Assembly (NCBI GenBank): GCA_947631215.1
Contig: CANRKN010000026.1
Coordinates: 1-21,349, forward strand
DNA length: 21,349 bases
Reading direction: 5' to 3'
Source: an uncultured Oscillospiraceae bacterium
GTDB lineage: Bacteria; Bacillota_A; Clostridia; Oscillospirales; Oscillospiraceae
A model generated the notes under the pieces. The model saw only the letters and a program-made list of their open reading frames with translations, made no database searches and was not told the origin of the DNA. Positions within the stretch are counted from its first letter, which is position 1. Each line of letters begins with the position of its first letter. A program made the position numbers and the translations under genes. Of the stretch, positions 1 to 8,260 are shown in pieces.

Positions 1-187
1 CGGCATCTGCATCGAGATCAACACCTGCAACGGCTACTTCGACTACTGCTTCATGCAGGAATTCGAGGACGATACATGCATCAATAAATTTGTGGACCTG
101 CTGGAGTCGGAGGGCATATACTGCACCGTCACCGGCCCCTTCGACGTGCACGTGCCCAAAATGCGCCTGCCCGACGAGGCGGAATGA
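1..187 (+). CDS. C-terminal end of a condensation/alcohol-acetyltransferase-like protein (partial)
   Basis: An open frame enters from the left edge (codons start at base 2) and stops with TGA at 185-187, leaving 61 residues. The visible part has the pattern I.I.TCNGYFDYCF.Q.F followed by a helix-like stretch (INKFVDLLESEGI). This resembles the C-terminal part of condensation-fold acyltransferases annotated as alcohol acetyltransferase-like in Clostridia; the catalytic HHxxxD motif would lie upstream, outside the window. The assignment rests on this short tail only. It is followed after 34 bases by the 97-aa gene, in the same direction, so it may be the promoter-proximal part of the same operon. 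The frame is certain, the function is tentative. Confidence 0.5.
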   Translation, partial: GICIEINTCNGYFDYCFMQEFEDDTCINKFVDLLESEGIYCTVTGPFDVHVPKMRLPDEAE

Positions 188-221
188 CTGGGGCTGAAGT
201 TCGGCCGATAAGGAGGAACTT

Positions 222-515
222 ATGAAGATCATACTGGAAGTGGACGACATCGACTATGGTGCGCTTGCGGAAAAGCTGCTGCCTATTGCCCGGGAAAAGA
301 TGGGCAGCGCAAGCGGCGTCATGGGCGCACTGAAGAGTCTCATGGATCTGCCCGCCCCGCTGGTGAAAGCGATGGTGAACGCCATGCCCGATAAGGAGCA
401 GAAGCTGGCCCAGCTGGCCGGGCAGTACGGCGATAAGCTGGCGACCGCGGCCCAGGGCTTTCTGGAGAAGCAGGGCGTGAGCGCGAAGGTCACCGGCATC
501 CGCGTGGAGCCGTGA
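222..515 (+). CDS. Small conserved-looking protein of unknown function (97 aa)
   Basis: I do not recognise a family. The start ATG has a strong AAGGAGG Shine-Dalgarno about 6 bases upstream (near 210-216). The protein begins with a beta-strand-like MKIILEVDDIDY, continues with mostly helical, Ala/Leu/Lys-rich sequence (residues 12-82), and ends with a beta-like VSAKVTGIRVEP. It has no cysteines, no signal peptide and no membrane segment, so it is probably cytoplasmic. Its TGA stop overlaps the GTG start of the DUF362 gene (GTGA at 512-515), which implies translational coupling and suggests a shared task with that iron-sulfur protein. The existence of the gene is well supported by the SD and the coupling. 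Confidence 0.75.
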   Translation: MKIILEVDDIDYGALAEKLLPIAREKMGSASGVMGALKSLMDLPAPLVKAMVNAMPDKEQKLAQLAGQYGDKLATAAQGFLEKQGVSAKVTGIRVEP

Positions 516-1687
516 AGAGCGTGGCGCAGGTATCGCTTGTCTCCTGTCCCGGCTATGACCCGGCGGTGTGCCAGGCGGCGCTGGAAAAGGCGCTGGACGC
601 CGTGGGCGGGCTGGATTTCGTGAAGCCGGGCATGCGGGTCGGTATCAAGGCCAATCTCGTCTCCTTTATGAAGCCGGAGGCGGGGGCCACCACCCACCCG
701 GTACTGCTGGCGGAGCTTACAAAGCTCCTGAAGGAGCGGGGCGCGGCCAGTGTGGTCATCGGGGACAGCCCCGGGGGGCTCTATACGGCGGCCTACGTGA
801 AGAACGTCTACCGGGCCACGGGCATGCAGGAGGCCGAGGCCGCCGGGGCGGAGCTCAACATGGACTTTTCCCAGAAGGAAGCGGAGGCGCCCGACGCCAT
901 GGTAGCCAAGCGCTTCACCTATACCGGCTGGCTGGACGGCTGCGACGCCATTATCGATTTTTGCAAGCTGAAAAGCCACGGCATGATGGCCCTTACCGGG
1001 GCGGCCAAGAACCTGTTCGGCGTCATCCCCGGCACCATGAAGCCGGAGTACCACTACAAATACTCCAACGCCGCGGACTTTGCCCGGATGATCGTGGACC
1101 TGGACGAGTACTTCAAGCCCGTCCTCTCCATCGTGGACGGGGTGGTGGGCATGGAGGGCAACGGACCCACCATGGGCAAGGCCAAGCCCATGGGCATCCT
1201 GGGCGCGTCGAAATCACCGCACATGCTTGATCTGGTCTGCGCGGAGCTCATCGGCCTGCGCCGGGAGGACGTGCCCACCCTGGAGGCGGCGTATGAGCGG
1301 AAGCTCATCCCGGCGAGCTGGAAAGAGCTGGACGTGGATGGGGACGTGGATGCCTTCAAGGTCCGGGATTTTCAGAACATCGGCACGAAAAACGACGTGG
1401 TCTTCTTCGGCGAGATGCTCCTGGGGGAGGGGAATACCCCGTTTAAACGTGCCTTCGCCAAGGTCATGCAGAAGGCCCTGAGCTCCCGGCCCAAGGTGTA
1501 TCCGCCGGAGTGCGTGGGCTGCGGCCAGTGCGCCCAGATATGCCCCGCCAAGGCCATCGCCATGGAGAACAAGCTGCCCCATATCGACAGGTCCAAGTGC
1601 ATCCGCTGCTTCTGCTGCCAGGAGTTCTGCCCCAAGGGGGCTATGAAGGTGTCCCGGACGGCCATCGCCCGGCTATTGAACCGATAG
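512..1687 (+). CDS. DUF362 domain protein with C-terminal 2x[4Fe-4S] ferredoxin module
   Basis: 391 residues. The N-terminal ~300 residues match the DUF362 family layout (IKANLVSFMKPE, VVIGDSPGG, KLKSHGMMALTGAAKNLFGVIPG). The last ~75 residues carry two ferredoxin cluster motifs, CVGCGQCAQICP and CIRCFCCQEFCP, each of the CxxCxxCxxxCP type, so two [4Fe-4S] clusters are expected. The family is common in anaerobes; its substrate is not established, and a cytoplasmic redox role is inferred from the clusters. The start is either GTG at 512, overlapping the previous stop, or the in-frame GTG at 521, which would give MAQVSLVSCPG. A GGAG at 506-509 suits 521 better by spacing. TatD follows after 10 bases in the same run. 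Confidence 0.9.
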   Translation: MKSVAQVSLVSCPGYDPAVCQAALEKALDAVGGLDFVKPGMRVGIKANLVSFMKPEAGATTHPVLLAELTKLLKERGAASVVIGDSPGGLYTAAYVKNVYRATGMQEAEAAGAELNMDFSQKEAEAPDAMVAKRFTYTGWLDGCDAIIDFCKLKSHGMMALTGAAKNLFGVIPGTMKPEYHYKYSNAADFARMIVDLDEYFKPVLSIVDGVVGMEGNGPTMGKAKPMGILGASKSPHMLDLVCAELIGLRREDVPTLEAAYERKLIPASWKELDVDGDVDAFKVRDFQNIGTKNDVVFFGEMLLGEGNTPFKRAFAKVMQKALSSRPKVYPPECVGCGQCAQICPAKAIAMENKLPHIDRSKCIRCFCCQEFCPKGAMKVSRTAIARLLNR

Positions 1688-1697
1688 GGGGGAGCAT

Positions 1698-2462
1698 ATG
1701 TTTTTCGATACCCACGCCCATTACGACGACGAGTGGTTCGACGCTGACCGGGAGGAGCTGCTGGCGGCCCTGCCGGGGGCCGGGGTGGAGCTGGTGGTGA
1801 ACGCCGGCTGCGACGAGCCATCCAGCAAGGCCTCCATAGAGCTTGCCCATAAGTACGATTATTTCTACGCCGCCGTGGGCTGGCATCCCCACGGGGCCAA
1901 GGAGTGGACGGCGGAAAGCGCCGACCTCATACGCCAATGGGCCAGGGCCCCCAAGGTCGTCGCCATCGGGGAGATCGGTCTGGACTACCACTACGACCTG
2001 GACTGGAAGGACGCCCAGCATAAGGTATTCGAGGCACAATTGGAGCTGGCTGAGGAGCTGGACCTGCCGGTCATTATCCACGACCGGGAGGCCCACGGGG
2101 ACTGCATGGACATCCTCCGGCGGCACCCCAACGTCCGGGGGGAGTTCCACTGCTACTCCGGCAGCGCCGAGATGGCGAAGGAGATATTGTCCTGGGGCTG
2201 GTATCTGGGCTTCAACGGGGCCATCACCATGCCTGGCGCCCGGCGGGCCCTGGAGCTGCTGGAGGTCATGCCCACGGACAGGATGCTTTTGGAGACGGAC
2301 TGCCCCTACCTCGCCCCCATGCCCCGGGAGCACGGCAGGCGAAACGACTCCCGCCGCCTGGACCAGGTGGCGGCGCTCATCGCCCAGGTGCGCCACACCA
2401 CCCCCGAGCTGGTGGCGAAGGTGTGCATGGAAAACGGGAAACGGTTTTTCTGCATTGAATAA
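1698..2462 (+). CDS. TatD family metal-dependent deoxyribonuclease/hydrolase
   Basis: 254 residues, the usual length for TatD. Metal ligands expected for this amidohydrolase-fold family are visible: HxH at residues 6 and 8 (FDTHAHYDD), Glu in GEIGLDYHYD near residue 93, His in IIHDREAHGD, His in FHCYSGS and Asp in ETDCPYLAP near the C-terminus. TatD enzymes are cytoplasmic, two-metal 3'-5' exonucleases or phosphoesterases linked to DNA repair and turnover. The start ATG follows a GGGGGGAG Shine-Dalgarno about 4 bases upstream, 10 bases after the DUF362 stop, so the gene is probably co-transcribed with it. A hairpin directly follows the stop codon. The specific substrate cannot be read from the sequence. 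Confidence 0.95.
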   Translation: MFFDTHAHYDDEWFDADREELLAALPGAGVELVVNAGCDEPSSKASIELAHKYDYFYAAVGWHPHGAKEWTAESADLIRQWARAPKVVAIGEIGLDYHYDLDWKDAQHKVFEAQLELAEELDLPVIIHDREAHGDCMDILRRHPNVRGEFHCYSGSAEMAKEILSWGWYLGFNGAITMPGARRALELLEVMPTDRMLLETDCPYLAPMPREHGRRNDSRRLDQVAALIAQVRHTTPELVAKVCMENGKRFFCIE

Positions 2463-2487
2463 AAAGAGCGCGCCTTGCGGCGCGCTC
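2461..2487 (-). terminator. Intrinsic terminator between convergent tatD and sensor kinase genes
   Basis: A perfect 9-bp stem, GAGCGCGCC (2466-2474) and GGCGCGCTC (2479-2487), with a TTGC loop. Read on the minus strand it is followed by a run of five T (2465-2461), so it is a good terminator for the kinase gene. In the plus direction the tail is only TCATCGTTAT, which may still serve tatD. It fits in the 40 bases between the two convergent stops. Confidence 0.8.
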
Positions 2488-2502
2488 TCATCGTTATATC
2501 GT

Positions 2503-3585
2503 TCAGTCGAAGTACCGGCGGTTATAATACTTTTTGTCCAGCACCACGGAAAGCTCCGTCAGCACGGTGCTCATGCCGCTGGCCCGGTAGCGGGGGCGGG
2601 GGGAGCCCAAGTGCATGTCGTCGGTCTGGCGGTAGGGGATGGACACCCGCACGGCCGCGCCATGGCCCGGGCGGCTCTCCAGGATGAGGGCACCCCCGTG
2701 GCGCTCCGCCGCGCCCCGGGCGATGAGAAGGCCCAGCCCCGCGGTGCCGTCCCCCTGGGCGGCGTCCGGGGAGAATATCTCCGCCAGCTTTTCCGGCGCG
2801 ATGCCGCTGCCCGGGTCCTCCACCGCCAGGATGAACCTATCTCCTTGGCGGGTGAGCTCCAACTTGATATGGTCGCCGGGCTTGCAGTGGGCGATGGAGT
2901 TGGTGAGAAGGTTCGAGAGCATGGACTCAATGAGCCCCGCGTCCGCCATGGTGAGGTGCAGGCCGTCGTCCACACTGAAGGACACGGTCAGGCCCATGCC
3001 CTCTGCCAGCAGCCCCACCGTGTCGCACAGCTCCCGGCACAGCACGCCCAGGTCCACCACCTGGGGGTCATAGGGCAGGCCGCCGTTCAGGATGCCGTCG
3101 GCCTTGGCCATGTGGTCGCAGGCCCGGCGCATCAGGTGGTATTCCCGGTAGAGAGTCTCGGAGGTCTCCCGGAGGGCCGGGTCGCCGTCCGCGCCCGTGC
3201 CGCTCACCAGCGCGTCCAGGGCCATGCGCATGTTCATCATGGATGAGGACAGCACATGCACCGCGTTGGTCTGGGCCGGGACGGGGGGCTTCACATGCAG
3301 GGGGCGGAAAGAGCACACCGTGAGCCCATCCAGGCGAACGGCGTACATGGTGAAGCTGTGCCCGCCGGCTTGAAAGGCGGCCACGAACCGGCAGGCCGGG
3401 TCGGCCAGCACCTCCGCCGGCACGGCATCCCGGGCGCCGTCGCCGGGCTGCAGGCCAAACAGATTCGCCGCGGCGGGATTGGAGAAGACCACCGTCCCCT
3501 CGCTGTCTATACCCAGCACAGGGTCCCGCTCCAGTTGGAACAGGGCGCCCAGGTCCTCGGATGGCAAGCTCATATCTTTACCCAT
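2503..3585 (-). CDS. Soluble PAS-containing orphan sensor histidine kinase with degenerate H-box
   Basis: 360 residues with no signal peptide or membrane span, so cytoplasmic. Residues ~10-95 look like a PAS domain (DPVLGIDSEGTVVFSNPAAANLFG). Residues ~105-165 form the two-helix dimerisation region. Residues ~195-318 are a HATPase_c domain: N-box ESMLSNLLTNSIAHC (220-234), G1 box VEDPGSGIAP (255-264) and G2 box GTAGLGLLIARG (280-291). The expected H-(E/D)-x-x-x-P phosphoacceptor motif is absent; the first helix reads HVLSSSMMNMRMALDAL, with His110 the nearest candidate. No response regulator gene is adjacent. A 40-residue basic C-terminal tail follows the ATPase domain. The gene is divergent from gap and has its own promoter (3651-3679). 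It may act in a phosphorelay or as a pseudo-kinase. Confidence 0.85.
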   Translation of the reverse strand: MGKDMSLPSEDLGALFQLERDPVLGIDSEGTVVFSNPAAANLFGLQPGDGARDAVPAEVLADPACRFVAAFQAGGHSFTMYAVRLDGLTVCSFRPLHVKPPVPAQTNAVHVLSSSMMNMRMALDALVSGTGADGDPALRETSETLYREYHLMRRACDHMAKADGILNGGLPYDPQVVDLGVLCRELCDTVGLLAEGMGLTVSFSVDDGLHLTMADAGLIESMLSNLLTNSIAHCKPGDHIKLELTRQGDRFILAVEDPGSGIAPEKLAEIFSPDAAQGDGTAGLGLLIARGAAERHGGALILESRPGHGAAVRVSIPYRQTDDMHLGSPRPRYRASGMSTVLTELSVVLDKKYYNRRYFD

Positions 3586-3630
3586 ACTCTCTCTTTTATG
3601 TGCCGCGGCTTGGTCATATTCGCGGGGGCT

Positions 3631-3643
3631 GTTTCCCGGAAAC
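3631..3643. promoter_or_regulatory. Palindrome GTTTCC-C-GGAAAC at the kinase transcription start (candidate operator)
   Basis: A perfect 6-bp inverted repeat around one central base lies just downstream of the predicted kinase transcription start. It could be a repressor site or a leader hairpin. There is no direct evidence of binding. Confidence 0.35.
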
Positions 3644-3650
3644 TGACCAT

Positions 3651-3679
3651 ATCATATCAAATCCTTTCCAAAAGAGCAA
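3651..3679 (-). promoter_or_regulatory. Sigma-A-type promoter for the sensor kinase gene
   Basis: On the minus strand: -35 TTGCTC (3679-3674), 17-base spacer, -10 TATGAT (3656-3651), preceded by TGA, so an extended -10. The start of transcription would be near 3644, giving a leader of about 58 bases before the kinase ATG. Confidence 0.6.
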
Positions 3680-3687
3680 TCCTTCCC

Positions 3688-3712
3688 AGGCCAAAACCGT
3701 CGAATTTGGCCT
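3688..3712. promoter_or_regulatory. Inverted repeat AGGCCAAA-N9-TTTGGCCT between divergent kinase and gap promoters
   Basis: A perfect 8-bp inverted repeat with a 9-base centre (ACCGTCGAA). It lies upstream of both predicted promoters and so would not be in either transcript. That favours a DNA-binding site over an RNA hairpin. The regulator is unknown. Confidence 0.4.
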
Positions 3713-3767
3713 CATTTCGGGCCGTAAAAATTTTTGCAGGATTTCCCTCTTTTTTTCATGAAAACAC

Positions 3768-3796
3768 TGGAAATACCTGACGCATTGGTGTATAAT
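3768..3796 (+). promoter_or_regulatory. Promoter of gap
   Basis: A consensus -10 TATAAT at 3791-3796; the best -35 at 17-base spacing is TGGAAA (3768-3773), 4 of 6 matches to TTGACA. Upstream are A/T-tracts at about 3726-3735, 3742, 3750 and 3761 that could act as an UP-like or curved element. The leader is about 63 bases, with an AGGAGGA Shine-Dalgarno near 3852-3858. Confidence 0.65.
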
Positions 3797-3853
3797 GCCT
3801 ATGCTTGGCTATCTATGGGCAGCCGGCGATAAAAAGTTCATAATTACTTTTAG

Positions 3854-4894
<1,041 letters not shown>

Positions 4895-4907
4895 TTGAAG
4901 TTTTTCG

Positions 4908-4942
4908 CACAAGGGCGGCGAAAGCCGCCCTTGTGTTCTGCT
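4908..4942 (+). terminator. Intrinsic terminator of gap
   Basis: A perfect 12-bp stem, CACAAGGGCGGC (4908-4919) and GCCGCCCTTGTG (4924-4935), with a GAAA tetraloop, followed by TTCTGCTTT. It lies 13 bases after the gap stop. Confidence 0.85.
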
Positions 4943-5026
4943 TTCCGGCATAGGAAGACTTTTCCGGTTCATCATATAAGATGTCCCGGCATATATTCGT
5001 TTATCCGGCACTGGTAAGGAGCATCT

Positions 5027-6646
5027 ATGGCTGAAAAGAAGGGACAAAACTTTCTCCACGGCGCTGCCATCTATACCGTTGGCATCATCCTGGTGAAGAT
5101 TCTGGGGGCCGTCTATAAGATACCCCTGGGCAATATCCTGGGGGACGAGGGCTTCACCCACTTTGACATGACGTATAAGATCTATAACGTCTTTCTCACG
5201 GTGGCGACGGCCGGCATCCCCGTGGCGATGAGCCGTATGATCTCCGAGGCGGACAGTCTGGACAAGGACAACCAGGTCCACGAGATATTCAAGGTCTCCA
5301 TCTGGGCCTTCCTGGCCCTGGGCGCGGTGGGGACGGCGGCGATGATGCTGTTCCCCGCGGCCCTTTCCTCGGCCATGGGCAACATCCAGGCGGCCCGGTG
5401 CGTGTTCATCATGGCCCCCAGCGTGGTGCTGGTGTGCGTGACCGCGGCCTACCGGGGCTATGCCCAGGGCCACGCGGACATGATACCCACCACCATCAGC
5501 CAGGTCATCGAGACCGCCGTGAAGGTGGTGGTGGGCCTGGGCTGCGCCGGGTGGCTTTATAAAAACGGCTACAGCGTGGAGATATGCGCCGCCGGCGCCA
5601 TATTGGGCACCACGGTCAGCTCTCTCGCCGCCATGCTCTACATGCAGATCAAGGTCCACCGGAAGTATCAGGTGCGCCCCGGCCCGGAGGCCAAGGACGT
5701 GCCCGACCCGGGGAAGAAGATATTGTGGGACCTTCTTCGCATCGGCATCCCCATAACCCTCTCCACCTCCGTCATGAGCTTCATCCAGCTGGCCGACTCA
5801 GGCATCACCTTAAACCAGCTGCAGCACGCCGCCGGCTATACGGATACCGCCGCCAAGGTCCTGAACGGCGTGTACGCCAAGGCCATGACGGTCTATAATG
5901 TCCCCTCCGCCTTCGTGGTGCCGTTCCTGTCCAGCATCGTGCCCGCCATCGCGGCGGCGAGGATGCGGAAAGAAGATGTTTGCGGCATCGCGGAGAGCGC
6001 GCTGCGCATGTGCACACTTCTCTGCCTGCCCATGGCTGTCGGCATGGCAGTTCTGGCCGAGCCCTGCATGAAGGTGCTTTATCCCGAGAGCGCGAGCCAG
6101 GGCGCGCTGCTGCTCTTTGAGCTTGGCATCACCTGCTACTTCATGACCATGAGCCTGATGACCAACTCCATATTGCCGGCCAACGGAAACGAGCGGCTGC
6201 CCCTCATCTCCATTCTGCTGGGCGGCCTGGCCAAAGTGGTGGTCACCTATGTGCTGGTGGGCAACCCCAATATCAATGTCTACGGCGCGCCCTTGGGCAC
6301 CCTGAGCTGCTACGTGGTGATGCTCTCTTCCAATCTCTATTTCATGGCGAAGAACATGGACCGGCCCGTGAACGTGGGCCGGGTCATCGGCCGCAGCGGG
6401 CTCTCCGCCGCCGTCATGGCTGTGGCGGCCTGGGCGGTATACTCTCTGCTGCACGGCCTGATGGGCGGCGTCACCGGCGCCCTGGCGGGCCGGAACCTCA
6501 ATGTGCTGCTGCCCTTCGGTGCGGCGGTGGGCGTGGGCGTCATCGTCTACTGCGTCATGGCCATCGCCCTGCGGGCCATCACGATGGAAGATATGAAGCT
6601 TTTCCCCAAGGGAGAAAGGCTTGCAAAACGGCTCCATATCCGTTAA
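5027..6646 (+). CDS. SpoVB/YabM-type polysaccharide flippase (MOP/MATE superfamily)
   Basis: 539 residues with many evenly spaced hydrophobic segments (roughly 12-14 spans), the layout of oligosaccharide/lipid II flippases of the MOP superfamily. The N-terminus (FLHGAAIYTVGIILVKILGA, then YKIPLGNILGDEG) is characteristic of the SpoVB/YabM/YtgP group in Firmicutes. Members export lipid-linked cell wall or cortex precursors across the cytoplasmic membrane. The ATG has a TAAGGAG site a few bases upstream. It heads the order flippase-mazG-HU-rqcP, matching the Bacillus yabM-yabN(mazG)-yabO block, with HU inserted as in many Clostridia. I cannot tell a sporulation flippase (SpoVB) from a vegetative one (MurJ-like) by sequence alone. 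No convincing sigma-A promoter is visible in 4943-5026. Confidence 0.88.
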   Translation: MAEKKGQNFLHGAAIYTVGIILVKILGAVYKIPLGNILGDEGFTHFDMTYKIYNVFLTVATAGIPVAMSRMISEADSLDKDNQVHEIFKVSIWAFLALGAVGTAAMMLFPAALSSAMGNIQAARCVFIMAPSVVLVCVTAAYRGYAQGHADMIPTTISQVIETAVKVVVGLGCAGWLYKNGYSVEICAAGAILGTTVSSLAAMLYMQIKVHRKYQVRPGPEAKDVPDPGKKILWDLLRIGIPITLSTSVMSFIQLADSGITLNQLQHAAGYTDTAAKVLNGVYAKAMTVYNVPSAFVVPFLSSIVPAIAAARMRKEDVCGIAESALRMCTLLCLPMAVGMAVLAEPCMKVLYPESASQGALLLFELGITCYFMTMSLMTNSILPANGNERLPLISILLGGLAKVVVTYVLVGNPNINVYGAPLGTLSCYVVMLSSNLYFMAKNMDRPVNVGRVIGRSGLSAAVMAVAAWAVYSLLHGLMGGVTGALAGRNLNVLLPFGAAVGVGVIVYCVMAIALRAITMEDMKLFPKGERLAKRLHIR

Positions 6647-6721
6647 AATGGCATAAAAATCAGAAAAATGGGCTAAAAAGTCCGCGATTTTGCAATTTCC
6701 TATTGCAGTTGGCAGGAGAAT

Positions 6722-7513
6722 ATGGTAGATTTTCAGTATAAGGATAAGTACGGTGTGGAAGATTTCCGCGCCATCATGGCGATCCTCCGCAGCGAGAACG
6801 GATGCCCCTGGGACAAGGTGCAGACCCATCAGTCCATCCGCCGGGACCTGCTGGAGGAGGCCTATGAGACCGCCACGGCCATCGATACCGGCGATATGGA
6901 CAACCTTCTGGAGGAGCTGGGCGACCTGCTGATGCAGGTCTTGTTTCACGCCCGCATAGAGGAGGAAAAAGGTAACTTTGACTTCGACGATGTGTGCGAC
7001 GGTGCCTGCAAGAAGCTCATCCGCCGCCATCCTCACGTGTTCGGACAGCTGGAGCTGGACACCCCGGAAGAGGTGCTGGTCACCTGGGACGAGGTGAAGC
7101 GCCAGGAGAAGGACCAGAAGTCCACCGCCCAGGCCATGCAGAGCGTGGCGGGCGGCCTGCCGGCCCTGTGGCGGGCGGAGAAGATCCAGAAGAAGGCCAA
7201 AAAGGACGGCTTCGACTGGCCCGACTGGCACGGCGCCCGGGAAAAGCTCTCTGAGGAGCTGGGCGAGCTGGACGAGGCCATTGCCGCGGGCGAGCATGTG
7301 GAAGAGGAGCTGGGCGACGTGCTGGCCGCCGCGGTGAATCTGGCGAGGCTGTTGAAAATAGACCCGGAGAAGGCCCTCAATGGCTCCAGTGACCGTTTCG
7401 TGGCCAGGTACACCAGGATGGAGGAGCTGGCCGCCCAGGCGGGACAGGCCCTCCCGGAACTGGACCTGGAGGCCCAGGAGGCCCTTTGGCAGCAGGCCAA
7501 GAAGGGCGAATGA
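6722..7513 (+). CDS. mazG: Nucleoside triphosphate pyrophosphohydrolase MazG
   Basis: 263 residues, the same length as the E. coli two-domain enzyme. It hydrolyses (d)NTPs to monophosphate and pyrophosphate, as nucleotide-pool house-cleaning in the cytoplasm. The N-terminal MazG domain shows [11 protein letters not shown], then LLEEAYE and [15 protein letters not shown], giving the EExxE...ExxD magnesium-binding pattern. A second, weaker MazG repeat is in the C-terminal half ([29 protein letters not shown]). The ATG has an AGGAGA site (6714-6719). The 75-base gap after the flippase contains phased A-tracts but no clear -10/-35 pair. The gene sits in the conserved flippase-mazG-HU-rqcP neighbourhood. 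Confidence 0.96.
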   Translation: MVDFQYKDKYGVEDFRAIMAILRSENGCPWDKVQTHQSIRRDLLEEAYETATAIDTGDMDNLLEELGDLLMQVLFHARIEEEKGNFDFDDVCDGACKKLIRRHPHVFGQLELDTPEEVLVTWDEVKRQEKDQKSTAQAMQSVAGGLPALWRAEKIQKKAKKDGFDWPDWHGAREKLSEELGELDEAIAAGEHVEEELGDVLAAAVNLARLLKIDPEKALNGSSDRFVARYTRMEELAAQAGQALPELDLEAQEALWQQAKKGE

Positions 7514-7523
7514 CTTACGTCGT

Positions 7524-7545
7524 AAAAGACCGTGTGCGGTTTTTT
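7524..7545 (+). terminator. Small terminator-like hairpin between mazG and HU
   Basis: AAAAGACCG (7524-7532) pairs with CGGTTTTTT (7537-7545) around a TGTG loop, with one G-U pair. The core of four G/C-rich pairs followed by six T looks like a weak intrinsic terminator, which would partly separate HU expression from mazG. Confidence 0.5.
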
Positions 7546-7571
7546 ATATACCTTACGCAAAAACAAATGAA

Positions 7572-7585
7572 GGCGGGCAACCGCC
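7572..7585 (+). promoter_or_regulatory. Leader hairpin GGCGG-GCAA-CCGCC upstream of the HU ribosome binding site
   Basis: A perfect 5-bp GC stem with a GNRA-type tetraloop ends 8 bases before the AGGAGG site (7594-7599). It may stabilise the HU mRNA 5' end or modulate translation. It has no U-tract, so it is not a terminator. Confidence 0.4.
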
Positions 7586-7605
7586 AAATAATTAGGAGGA
7601 TTACT

Positions 7606-7881
7606 ATGAACAAAGCAGAACTCATCGCGGCTGTGGCGGAAAAAGCCGATCTGTCCAAGAAAGATGCTGAAAAAGCTGTCAATGCTACCGTGGAGGCCAT
7701 CACCGATGCGCTGCAGAAGGGCGACAAGGTCCAGATCGTCGGCTTCGGCGCTTTTGACGTGAAGGAGCGCGCTGCCCGCGTGGGCCGCATCCCCCGGACC
7801 AAGCAGGAGATCAAGATCCCCGCTTCCAAGATCCCTCAGTTCAAGGCCGGCAAGGCTCTGAAGGATGCCGTAGCGAAGTAA
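7606..7881 (+). CDS. HU family nucleoid-associated DNA-binding protein
   Basis: 91 residues, the usual length for HU. It binds and bends DNA as a dimer and compacts the nucleoid. The N-terminal helices ([25 protein letters not shown], shown in two parts: [16 protein letters not shown] and SKKDAEKAV), [20 protein letters not shown] and the DNA-binding arm region [16 protein letters not shown], then [13 protein letters not shown], are all typical. The start is ATG 7606 with AGGAGG 7 bases upstream; a longer in-frame reading from 7486 lies over the mazG end and the hairpins and is not used. Codon choice is mixed, with several GCT and GTC codons. It lies between mazG and rqcP and is bracketed by hairpins, so it is probably expressed partly on its own. 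Confidence 0.97.
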   Translation: MNKAELIAAVAEKADLSKKDAEKAVNATVEAITDALQKGDKVQIVGFGAFDVKERAARVGRIPRTKQEIKIPASKIPQFKAGKALKDAVAK

Positions 7882-7901
7882 GCTTATTCATTTCATATCC
7901 A

Positions 7902-7937
7902 GGGCGGCGCGGTCTATCCCGCGCCGCCCGGACTTTT
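7902..7937 (+). terminator. Intrinsic terminator after HU
   Basis: A perfect 11-bp GC stem, GGGCGGCGCGG (7902-7912) and CCGCGCCGCCC (7919-7929), with a TCTATC loop, then GGACTTTT. It sits only 3 bases before the rqcP Shine-Dalgarno (7940-7945), so read-through or attenuation would set rqcP levels. Confidence 0.75.
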
Positions 7938-7951
7938 GTAAGGAGAACTCC

Positions 7952-8191
7952 ATGCGTTTGGACAAATTTCTGAAGGTGTCCCGCCTCATCAAGCGGCGCA
8001 CCGTGGCCAACGAGGCCTGCGACGGCGGGCGGGTGACCGTGAACGGCGCCCCGGCCAAGGCCTCCCGGGACGTGAAGCCCGGGGATATCATCGAGATACG
8101 CTTCGGCGAGCGGACCACGAGGGTGGAGGTGCTGGCCGTGGCGGAGGCGGTGGGGAAGGCGGACGCCCCGGCCATGTACCGGGAGCTGTAA
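7952..8191 (+). CDS. rqcP: RNA-binding S4 domain protein RqcP (YabO family)
   Basis: 79 residues, almost all an S4 RNA-binding domain: [23 protein letters not shown], read as [16 protein letters not shown] then [16 protein letters not shown], followed by KPGDIIEI. RqcP works with RqcH on stalled 50S subunits in bacterial ribosome quality control, helping add C-terminal alanine tails to stalled nascent chains. The ATG has an AAGGAG site (7940-7945). In Bacillus the yabO gene is followed by yabP, yabQ and divIC; here the next gene is a D,D-carboxypeptidase instead. RqcH is not in the window. Confidence 0.93.
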   Translation: MRLDKFLKVSRLIKRRTVANEACDGGRVTVNGAPAKASRDVKPGDIIEIRFGERTTRVEVLAVAEAVGKADAPAMYREL

Positions 8192-8260
8192 GGCTTTCCG
8201 ACAGGCACCGACGGCCTTCGACAGCATTTTAGCCGCCCTTTGTGTAAAAGCGTGTTGACG

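Noticed and set aside
1843..3246. 467-aa open frame on the plus strand
   Set aside because: It overlaps tatD out of frame and the kinase gene in antisense, crosses the terminator at 2466-2487 and has low-complexity Arg/Pro/Ser composition.
4972..4997. Sigma-E-like boxes TCATATA and CATATATT before the flippase gene
   Set aside because: Each box is close to consensus, but the 11-base spacing is shorter than expected, so I do not call a sporulation promoter.
7486..7605. N-terminal extension of HU to ATG 7486
   Set aside because: It overlaps the mazG end and two hairpins, and HU proteins begin MNK; ATG 7606 has a perfect SD.
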